5,293 bases of DNA from an uncultured Erysipelotrichaceae bacterium. GTDB taxonomy: Bacteria > Bacillota_I > Bacilli_A > Erysipelotrichales > Erysipelotrichaceae. Within the stretch, counting starts at the first letter, position 1. Each line of letters opens with the position of its first letter. This document shows, piece by piece, positions 1 through 5,293 of this stretch. The position numbers and the translations under genes were made by a program. Where the stretch lies: positions 1 to 5,293 of the forward strand of contig CALFEZ010000085.1 in the NCBI GenBank assembly GCA_937957895.1. The letters run 5' to 3'. A model generated the notes under the pieces. That model worked only from the letters and a program-made list of their open reading frames with translations, was not told the origin of the DNA and searched no databases.

Positions 1-6
1 ACCAAA

Positions 7-1119
7 CTATTTCAGGGTCATTATTTTGATCATTTCTGTTGTTGGAGTTGATCTTGATTGAGTAAAATACAGCACCATCATATTTTCACTTGGAATGGCA
101 AATGCAATAGTTCCATCCGATCCGCCATGTCCAAAGTATGTCCCGATTTCCCACAAATAACCGTATCTGATGTTATGATCAGTAGGCATCAGTGCTTTAT
201 TTATGGAAGAAGCAGAGAGGAGTTGATTTGAGCCATATACACCTTCGTTCATCCACATGTACAAGAAGTGAGCATAATCCAAAGGAGTAGAGTACAATCC
301 TCCAGATGCCCTGAAGTAACGAGTCTCCTGAGGACGTGAACTGTCCCAGTATTTGATGTAATCATTGCTACTTCGATAGTAGGTGGAACTGATCCTGTTT
401 TTGATATTTGATTCATCGATCAAAGTACTATAGGTATCATTCATGTTCAATGGATCCAAGACACGAACCTGCAAAAAATCTTCAACTGGCATGTTGGTGA
501 TTTCTGAGATGATGGCTCCCAATATCGCTACATTGGCATCACTGTATATATATTGTGTTCCTGGAACAACGGAAGGTCCATGCTTTCCAATGTCATCGAC
601 TGCTTCCTTTAAAGTGTCATAAGTATCGTAATCAAAGATAAATCCTGGTTGTTGAAAGCCGGTAGTATGCGTCATAAGCTGATCGATCGTGATGGATCGT
701 GAAGTGTCGTTATCGAAAGAGGGCAGAAACTGTGCAACCGTATCAGATAGCTTCAGTTTATTCTCTTCCACCAACATCCATGCCAATGTTCCAATCATGG
801 GTTTTGTCATGGAACGGATTCGAAAGATCGTATTCTTCTGCATTTCTTTATCTGATTCTTTATCCATCCATCCGAATACTTCATGTACAAGTATCTTTTG
901 GTTTTCTATGACCAAAAATTCAGCTCCAACAATTTCATGATCGTTTGTCCAAGTTGATATTTGATCTATGATAGAATCAAATTTCCCGGCATTATCACAG
1001 TTTGTTTCACAAAGACGAAAGATACTGTTTGAATAGAGTGAGTTGGGATCGTTTTTTTCACATGCAGTTACAAACAAAAGAAGAAAAATGATCCATGTTG
1101 CTTTGATGAAATATTTCAT
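7..1119 (-). CDS. Lipoprotein serine hydrolase of the beta-lactamase / PBP-like family (class C type fold)
   Basis: Complete 370-residue protein. Residues 1-20 form a lipoprotein signal: a basic start (MKYFIK), a hydrophobic core, and a lipobox VTAC with the acylated Cys at 20, so the mature protein should sit on the outer face of the membrane. The serine-hydrolase motifs are in the expected order: SMTK at 103-106 (nucleophile S103, general base K106), YSD at 192-194 (the YxN position of class C enzymes) and HGGSDGT at 331-337 (in place of KTG). HTTGF at 151-155 and RASGGLYST near 270-278 are also typical of the family. Relatives include AmpC-like beta-lactamases, D-aminopeptidases, EstB-type esterases and penicillin-binding proteins, so the substrate cannot be read from sequence. 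The HGG motif argues for esterase or peptidase use over true beta-lactamase activity. The start is supported by AGGGAGA (1127-1133) seven bases upstream. The gene lies 55 bases downstream of nagA with no terminator between, suggesting co-transcription and a cell-wall role. Confidence 0.9.
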   Translation of the reverse strand: MKYFIKATWIIFLLLFVTACEKNDPNSLYSNSIFRLCETNCDNAGKFDSIIDQISTWTNDHEIVGAEFLVIENQKILVHEVFGWMDKESDKEMQKNTIFRIRSMTKPMIGTLAWMLVEENKLKLSDTVAQFLPSFDNDTSRSITIDQLMTHTTGFQQPGFIFDYDTYDTLKEAVDDIGKHGPSVVPGTQYIYSDANVAILGAIISEITNMPVEDFLQVRVLDPLNMNDTYSTLIDESNIKNRISSTYYRSSNDYIKYWDSSRPQETRYFRASGGLYSTPLDYAHFLYMWMNEGVYGSNQLLSASSINKALMPTDHNIRYGYLWEIGTYFGHGGSDGTIAFAIPSENMMVLYFTQSRSTPTTEMIKIMTLK

Positions 1120-1174
1120 GATTGCTTCTCCCTAGTCCTAATAAACAATACTACCAAAATGATCTTCCACAAAC

Positions 1175-2371
1175 CTATACGGAATAAAAATTCAAAAACT
1201 CTTTATCTTTTAAGTGTTCATGTATATTTTTATTTGTGATGGGTGTGTCTGTGTTTTGATGACTGATGATACCATTTTTAATGACTTTTGCAATATGCAG
1301 GTTTTCATCCAAGACAAGAAGATCGGCTTTTTGATCGATCCTGATTTCACCGCGATCTTCGATGCCCAAAAATCTTGCTGGATTTAGACTGGCCATTTGA
1401 AACAGAGTTGGAAGTGAAAGCGTGTGATGCTGATACAGATGACGAATATTGGACAACAAAGAGAAAGTACTTCCACTATGTCTGTTGTGGATGTTGATGC
1501 ATTCTCCTTTTTCATTGATGAATACTTTTCCTATTGGTGAGTCATACTCTCCTACAGGCATGCCAGCCAAAGCGATCGTGTCGGAAATCAAAAGGATCTT
1601 TTCAGGATCTTTTAGTTTGAAGATGATCTCAAGCATGGGATCTGACACATGTGTGCCATCGGCGATCAACTCCACCCAACATGCATCCTGTAATAGTCCA
1701 TACCCAAAAGTGCCGATTTCACGATGATGCAATCCGGACATGGCATTTCCCAAATGAGTCACAAGATTGATCTTATCTTGATGATCCATTAGTTGTTTGT
1801 ATGTGGCATCGGTGTGTCCGATTGCGATAATAATGTCATTCTCCATCAGAAGGGACATTACTTTGTCATTGTTTTCAACCTCAGGTGCCACCGTCATTAC
1901 TTTCAAATATCCTTGTGCGGCTGTGATGATGTCTTGAAGAAGCTCGATATTCGGTGAGGGAAATGCTGTGTCGGGATGAGCTGCTCCGTATCGTTTAGGC
2001 TTGATGAATGGACCTTCCATATGAAACCCAAGGATCTCTGTCAAAGAAGGATCGCTTTCGTTTGTCATGCTTTCGATGATCTGTGGCAAGGCATGTCTGG
2101 AAATGGTTGCCAACATGGAAGTGACTCCTTGTGCCAATAGAGCCTTTCTTAAATTGGAAATGTCTTGGACACTCGATACCCCGGTAAATGCAAATCCTGC
2201 ATATCCATGATTGTGGATGTCGATCAGACCAGGTGCAATATACTGAGCATCAAGATCAACACCATCAAAATGATCATAGGCTTTGATGTCGATGATCGCA
2301 TCTTGCTTTATGATGAGGGTTCCCTCAAAAACGTTGTTTTTGCCAATAATGTTTTTTGATCGGATGTTCAT
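1175..2371 (-). CDS. nagA: N-acetylglucosamine-6-phosphate deacetylase
   Basis: Amidohydrolase-superfamily enzyme that removes acetate from GlcNAc-6-phosphate to give glucosamine-6-phosphate in the cytoplasm, feeding glycolysis (with NagB) or wall synthesis. Counting from the longest in-frame start at 2479 (434 residues), the landmarks are: APGLIDIHNHG at 82-92 with metal-type H89 and H91; GFHMEGPF at 151-158 with metal ligand E155; GHTDATY with H222; THLGNAMSGLHHRE with H242 and H251-H252; IADGTHV with H277; and LISD with catalytic D300. A C-terminal amidohydrolase strand region (KADLLVLDE) follows. All key residues are intact. I place the start at the Met at 2371 (398 residues) because NagA proteins usually begin just before this beta-strand and run about 380-400 residues. 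However, no Shine-Dalgarno site precedes it, and in-frame ATGs at 2458, 2473 and 2479 would add up to 36 residues. It is the first gene of a probable two-gene unit with the downstream lipoprotein hydrolase. Confidence 0.93.
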   Translation of the reverse strand: MNIRSKNIIGKNNVFEGTLIIKQDAIIDIKAYDHFDGVDLDAQYIAPGLIDIHNHGYAGFAFTGVSSVQDISNLRKALLAQGVTSMLATISRHALPQIIESMTNESDPSLTEILGFHMEGPFIKPKRYGAAHPDTAFPSPNIELLQDIITAAQGYLKVMTVAPEVENNDKVMSLLMENDIIIAIGHTDATYKQLMDHQDKINLVTHLGNAMSGLHHREIGTFGYGLLQDACWVELIADGTHVSDPMLEIIFKLKDPEKILLISDTIALAGMPVGEYDSPIGKVFINEKGECINIHNRHSGSTFSLLSNIRHLYQHHTLSLPTLFQMASLNPARFLGIEDRGEIRIDQKADLLVLDENLHIAKVIKNGIISHQNTDTPITNKNIHEHLKDKEFLNFYSV

Positions 2372-2468
2372 ATAAGTGTCATTTGCTGTTGGATGGGGTT
2401 GAAGTATCCAAATGCTCGTTACTTGCCAACCATTGACGAAAAAAAGGGATATGGTCATTTTTAACTCT

Positions 2469-2474
2469 ATCATA
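2469..2474 (-). promoter_or_regulatory. Possible -10 box for nagA
   Basis: On the minus strand this reads TATGAT, one mismatch from TATAAT. Transcription from it would begin near 2460, inside the optional N-terminal extension of nagA, and would leave the Met at 2371 as the first well-placed start for the conserved domain. No good -35 hexamer sits 16-18 bases upstream, so the call is weak. Confidence 0.2.
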
Positions 2475-2701
2475 AGCATGCTTTATCTTCAATCATGATC
2501 GTTGTGGTAGCATGATGTTCTGTTTGATATCCCTATCCAAGACAGATCAAGAAAAGTGAGCGATTCTTCTACAAAGGAGTTTTCATCTTTGCAGTGTTCT
2601 TATACATGTTGTGATTATCAAAGGATTTTTATCAAAATTTTCATTTTTCAGATATAAATGCATCATTATCATTCATGATTTTATCCTTTTAAGGTAATAT
2701 T

Positions 2702-2731
2702 TTGATATTTTTCTTAGAAATGAGTGCTAAT
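2702..2731 (+). promoter_or_regulatory. Candidate sigma-70/sigA promoter for the transporter
   Basis: TTGATA (2702-2707, five of six to the -35 consensus) is followed, after 18 bases, by GCTAAT (2726-2731, four of six to the -10 consensus). Initiation would fall near 2738, giving a leader of about 180 bases. Alternative -10 boxes further down are TATAAA (2764-2769) and TATAGT (2796-2801), both with poor -35 partners. The choice is favoured by the palindrome that directly follows it. Confidence 0.35.
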
Positions 2732-2734
2732 GAA

Positions 2735-2749
2735 TGTAAGCGCTTCACA
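2735..2749 (+). promoter_or_regulatory. LacI/CcpA-family-type operator (cre-like palindrome)
   Basis: TGTAAGCGCTTCACA contains the perfect 8-base palindrome AAGCGCTT (2738-2745) with a central CG, flanked by TGT and ACA offset by one base. This central CG layout is characteristic of operators bound by LacI-family repressors, including catabolite-responsive cre sites. The match to the cre consensus is partial, failing in the right half. It lies right after the candidate -10 box, over the predicted start of transcription, where a bound repressor would block initiation. Confidence 0.4.
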
Positions 2750-2820
2750 TGATATATTTAAGCTATAAAATTCAAGAAGTAGCATTTCTTTGCATTATAG
2801 TTCATGTAAATTTAGGAACA

Positions 2821-2860
2821 AACAAGTGATCATCGACAGAAAATCAAACGATCACTTGTT
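2821..2860 (+). repeat. Perfect 11-bp inverted repeat in the transporter leader
   Basis: AACAAGTGATC (2821-2831) and GATCACTTGTT (2850-2860) are exact reverse complements separated by 18 bases. As RNA this is a stable hairpin in the 5' leader; as DNA it could be a two-half-site operator. There is no T-run after the right arm, so it is not a standard intrinsic terminator. Confidence 0.6.
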
Positions 2861-2882
2861 ATTGAGAGATCATTCTCTCGAT
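2861..2882 (+). repeat. Second leader hairpin, adjacent to the first
   Basis: GAGAGA (2864-2869), loop TCAT, TCTCTC (2874-2879), extended by one G-U and two A-U pairs to a nine-pair stem. It begins immediately after the previous hairpin and ends about 25 bases before the ribosome binding site at 2907-2913. The two stems could stack. No known riboswitch consensus was recognised. Confidence 0.5.
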
Positions 2883-2920
2883 TGTCTGACTTAAGAATCC
2901 ATGAATAAGGAGGAAAGTAC

Positions 2921-4144
2921 ATGGAAGAGAAGAAGACTTTAATTCAGAAGATTAAAGCGGCTGGACCAGCAGCGGTCATCACCAGTGCCTTTATCGGTCC
3001 TGGTACGATCACTACGACGACCAATGCCGGGGTAAACTTCGGCTATGCATTGTTGTGGGCTGTCGTATTCTCCGGTATCGCTTCAATCGTCATCATGAAC
3101 ATGGCATCTCGCTTAGCGATCGTTGGTAGATCAAACATCATCGATGCCTCTGTCTCTTTGTTGCCTAACAGCAATGTGTGGAGATTGTTTATTTATGGTT
3201 TGATCGCACTTGTCGTGATCTTGACCGGATTTGGTTTTGAAGCCGGTAACCTAATTGGTGCAACCACGGGATTTGCCAATATCACCGGATTGAGCAGAGA
3301 AATAGCTGCCTTGGTCATGGGATTGGTTTCTCTGGCAGCTATCATTTACTCGACACCAAGATTCGTCGAGTTGATCATGAAGAGCTTTGTTGCATTGATG
3401 GGAGTTATCTTCGTGGTTACAGCTGTAATCGTCAAACCTGATGTGGTTGCAGTTTTAAGTGGTTTGATCCCATCCATCCCTGAAGGTGCCATGATCACGA
3501 CCATCGCTTTGGTTGGAACGACGATCATTGCCATCAACTTGGTATTCCACTCGGTTGCCAGTGCGGATAAGTGGAATGCTGAAAAAGACTTGGAAGACTC
3601 TTACTTTGATACCAAACTGAATGTATCATTGGGTGTTGCCATGACATTGGGTCTGATCGTCACTACTTCTGCAACACTATTTGGTACGGGTACTGTCGTT
3701 AACAGCCCGATCGTCTTTGCTGAAGCTTTGAAAGTAACGTTGGGTGAAGGTGCCTATCTGTTTGCCGCAACTGGTTTGATGTTGGCTGGTTTGTCTTCTG
3801 CGATCGCCACACCGTACATGGTTGGTCATATTTGGGGCAAGATCTTCAAGTGGAACAAACCAAAAGATTTCCGTCCAAAGCTTGTTGCAGGAATCATCGT
3901 ATTGTTTGGAACACTGTTGGCTATGTTTGGAACGACACCAGTTCCGATCATCCTGTTTGCTCAAGCAACCAGTGGTGTATTCTTGCCATTTGTTGCAGTC
4001 CTGTTTGTTGTTGCTTCCAACAGTGAAAAACTTGGAAAGTTCAAAAACACATTATTGCAAAATGCATTGGGATTCGTCATGGTCATCGTTATGTTCATTC
4101 TTGGTGGAAGAACACTCTGGAATGTACTAAGTCGCTTCTTCTAA
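2921..4144 (+). CDS. Nramp-family (SLC11 fold) transporter lacking canonical metal-binding motifs
   Basis: Complete 407-residue integral membrane protein with about 11 hydrophobic helices (roughly 17-34, 41-62, 88-116, 127-143, 150-172, 191-212, 233-255, 277-300, 321-337, 341-364, 378-396). Family landmarks are a glycine-proline break in helix 1, a helix 6 stretch ending INLVFHS (205-211) that aligns with the Nramp HNLYLHS, a helix 8 AGLSSAIATPYMVG segment near 289-302, and a helix 10 LPFVAVL segment near 355-361. The metal-ligand motifs differ: DPGN is GPGT (26-29), and MPH before the conserved N206 is IAI (203-205). It is therefore an Nramp relative with an uncertain substrate, not an evident MntH. 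The start is fixed by AAGGAGG (2907-2913) seven bases upstream. The C-terminus is short and soluble loops are small, as in bacterial family members. It precedes an amidase on the same strand, separated by a hairpin. Confidence 0.9.
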   Translation: MEEKKTLIQKIKAAGPAAVITSAFIGPGTITTTTNAGVNFGYALLWAVVFSGIASIVIMNMASRLAIVGRSNIIDASVSLLPNSNVWRLFIYGLIALVVILTGFGFEAGNLIGATTGFANITGLSREIAALVMGLVSLAAIIYSTPRFVELIMKSFVALMGVIFVVTAVIVKPDVVAVLSGLIPSIPEGAMITTIALVGTTIIAINLVFHSVASADKWNAEKDLEDSYFDTKLNVSLGVAMTLGLIVTTSATLFGTGTVVNSPIVFAEALKVTLGEGAYLFAATGLMLAGLSSAIATPYMVGHIWGKIFKWNKPKDFRPKLVAGIIVLFGTLLAMFGTTPVPIILFAQATSGVFLPFVAVLFVVASNSEKLGKFKNTLLQNALGFVMVIVMFILGGRTLWNVLSRFF

Positions 4145-4166
4145 TCATAGGTAATTATCCGATGGG

Positions 4167-4203
4167 AGCGTTGATTTTGATGTGACTCAAAATCAACGCT
4201 TTT
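4167..4203 (+). terminator. Strong hairpin between transporter and amidase; intrinsic terminator or partial attenuator
   Basis: AGCGTTGATTTTGA (4167-4180) pairs perfectly with 4187-4200, giving a 14-bp stem with a six-base loop TGTGAC. A short T stretch (4200-4203, then CTC) follows. It begins 22 bases after the transporter stop codon and ends about 30 bases before the amidase start. The T tract is weak, so read-through into the amidase is plausible and the hairpin may set the expression ratio of the two genes or stabilise the upstream mRNA 3' end. No clear separate promoter fits in the remaining space. Confidence 0.7.
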
Positions 4204-4230
4204 CTCATCACACACGAATAAGGAGTAGGT

Positions 4231-5293
4231 ATGAAAGAGAACCAATTGTTGAACAACAAACGTTTATCTGTAAGCGATGAACCACCCTATGATCCGTTGC
4301 ACGCATTTGTCAGAGACAATCACATTGCTTTAAAAGGAGCAAGCACAGGTCCTTTGTCCGGTTTGGTTTTTGCTGCGAAAGATGTGTTTATGGTCAAGGG
4401 CAGCACTTACAGCAATGGTCATCCATTGTGGCTAAAAACACACGGCCCCGATCCTTACACAGCCAGTTCGATACTGACGCTGCTGGATGCCGGAGCAGAC
4501 ATGGTCGGTAAAACAGTATGTGACGAACTGTGTTTTAGCATCAGTGGTGAAAACTGGAATTATGGGGCACCTTTGAATCCTCATGACATCCGTCGTTACA
4601 CAGGTGGATCATCGAGTGGAAGCGGGGCTGCCACAGCAGGTGGTTTGGTTGATTTTGCCACAGGCAGTGACTGTCTAGGATCGGTGCGTGTCCCGGCTTC
4701 CTATAACGGATTGTTTGGGATGAGACCAACATACAAGCGCATCAAAAACGACGGAGAAGCCCCATATTGTGAGAGCATGGATGTGCTTGGTTATGTAGCT
4801 GCTGATCCCGATGTATTTGAAAAGGTTTCTACGGTTTTGTTAGGTGAAGATAAAGAAAAAGGGAAGTTTAGACAATTGTACATCGCCGTAGACTGTTTTG
4901 ATAGCGTAGATCGTGATGTCAAAGAAGCCTTGCAACCGGCTATCGACTTTCTTAAGACGAAGTTTGATCAAGTACAGGAAGTCATAGTTGCTAAAGAGGG
5001 ATTGGATCGATGGGTGGAGATTTTTAGATATGTTCAAGGATATGAAGTCAATGAAAGTTACGGAGGCTGGATCGATAAGTATAATCCACGCTTATCACGA
5101 GGTCCTAAAGAACGTTTGCAATGGGCCAAAACGATCACCCGTCACCAATATCTTGATGCACAAAAACAACGTGAAAAAATCATCGATTACTTCAGATCTT
5201 TTTTGCCAAAAGATGCCGTGCTAGTGTTGCCTACAGCTGCATCGATCGCTCCTTTAAGGACTGAAACATTAGAAAACATCAATCGCGTACGTG
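4231..5293 (+). CDS. Amidase signature family hydrolase (AMI1/GatA-like), C-terminus beyond window
   Basis: The reading frame is open from ATG 4231 to the window end (354 codons seen); relatives of this type run about 390-400 residues, so some tens of residues are missing. The Ser-cisSer-Lys triad of the amidase signature family is present: K50 in FAAKD, cis-Ser S127 in GGSSSGSGAA (125-134), and nucleophile S151 in GSDCLGSVRVPA (145-156). The 24-residue Ser-Ser spacing matches characterised members. ELCFSISGENWNYGAPLNP (98-116) resembles plant AMI1-like and related bacterial amidases more than true GatA, and no gatC or gatB is visible. The expected reaction is hydrolysis of a small-molecule carboxamide to acid and ammonia in the cytoplasm (no signal peptide); the substrate is unknown. 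AAGGAG (4220-4225) lies five bases before the start. GSDCLGS is slightly unusual against the common GTDTGGS. The gene follows the Nramp-like transporter by 86 bases with a hairpin between. Confidence 0.88.
   Translation, partial: MKENQLLNNKRLSVSDEPPYDPLHAFVRDNHIALKGASTGPLSGLVFAAKDVFMVKGSTYSNGHPLWLKTHGPDPYTASSILTLLDAGADMVGKTVCDELCFSISGENWNYGAPLNPHDIRRYTGGSSSGSGAATAGGLVDFATGSDCLGSVRVPASYNGLFGMRPTYKRIKNDGEAPYCESMDVLGYVAADPDVFEKVSTVLLGEDKEKGKFRQLYIAVDCFDSVDRDVKEALQPAIDFLKTKFDQVQEVIVAKEGLDRWVEIFRYVQGYEVNESYGGWIDKYNPRLSRGPKERLQWAKTITRHQYLDAQKQREKIIDYFRSFLPKDAVLVLPTAASIAPLRTETLENINRVR

Larger units (their letters stand above)
2480..2920. other. Divergent intergenic region between nagA and the Nramp-like transporter
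   Basis: About 440 AT-rich bases with no convincing gene. It must carry the promoters of both divergent units. Visible items, from left to right: two CATGAT copies at 2494-2499 and 2511-2516; a direct repeat TTATCAAA at 2615-2622 and 2629-2636 (14-base period); a CCTT-TT-AAGG mini-palindrome near 2685-2694; a candidate rightward promoter and an AAGCGCTT palindrome (2702-2749); and two hairpins (2821-2882) close to the transporter start. None matches a riboswitch class that I recognise. Confidence 0.6.

Noticed and set aside
689..940. Plus-strand open frames antisense to the serine hydrolase
   Set aside because: They overlap a gene with complete catalytic motifs and a good start on the other strand, and show no domain or ribosome site of their own.
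2589..2657. A 22-codon plus-strand frame starting with TTG, preceded by AAAGGAG at 2573-2579
   Set aside because: It is short, uses a TTG start, has a composition expected from AT-rich non-coding DNA, and has no clear promoter. The Shine-Dalgarno match alone is not enough.
2685..2694. CCTTTTAAGG as a possible MntR or Fur-type site
   Set aside because: It has only four-base arms, is a poor match to known boxes, and lies upstream of the candidate promoter; the transporter also lacks Mn-type motifs.
2738..2920. Known riboswitch or T-box leader for the transporter (Mn yybP-ykoY, M-box, NiCo, guanidine)
   Set aside because: I could not find the conserved sequence blocks of these classes, and no T-box AGGGTGGNACCGCG-type element is present. 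The hairpins are reported only as unassigned structures.
3677..4130. Open frames on both strands inside the transporter gene
   Set aside because: They are shadows of the transporter reading frame; their translations are rich in Cys, Ser and Gln without family signatures.
1..5293. CRISPR array, tRNA/rRNA, insertion sequence or phage attachment site
   Set aside because: No regularly spaced repeats, cloverleaf-type sequence, transposase frame or terminal inverted repeats were seen.

Overview
The window looks like chromosomal DNA of a low-to-moderate GC Bacillota (Firmicutes-type) bacterium. This rests on strong Shine-Dalgarno sites (AAGGAGG, AAGGAG), a Gram-positive-style lipoprotein signal on one gene, and a LacI/CcpA-like palindrome in the central intergenic region. 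TAA and TAG serve as stops and TGG encodes Trp, so nothing suggests a recoded mycoplasma-type genome. No lower taxonomic rank can be assigned from this sequence alone.

The layout is two divergent gene pairs around a central regulatory region. On the minus strand (reading right to left) lie nagA, N-acetylglucosamine-6-phosphate deacetylase (about 1175-2371, or up to 2479 with an N-terminal extension), and, 55 bases further on, a lipoprotein of the beta-lactamase/PBP-like serine hydrolase family (7-1119). The two are probably co-transcribed and fit recovery of cell-wall or chitin amino sugars. Bases 2480-2920 hold no convincing gene. They contain a candidate promoter, an AAGCGCTT-centred palindrome just downstream of its -10 box, and two hairpins in the presumed leader of the next gene.

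On the plus strand lie an 11-helix Nramp-family (SLC11 fold) transporter (2921-4144), a strong 14-bp hairpin (4167-4200), and an amidase-signature hydrolase (4231 to beyond the window end). The transporter is the most interesting object here: both hallmark metal-binding motifs of true Mn/Fe Nramps (DPGN in helix 1, MPH in helix 6) are replaced (GPGT and IAI). It therefore probably does not carry Mn2+ in the usual way. Its pairing with an amidase suggests, as inference only, an uptake-plus-hydrolysis unit for a small amide-type compound.

No RNA genes, CRISPR array, insertion sequence or prophage signature was seen. GATC tetramers are strikingly frequent across coding and non-coding sequence (about 66 by hand count).
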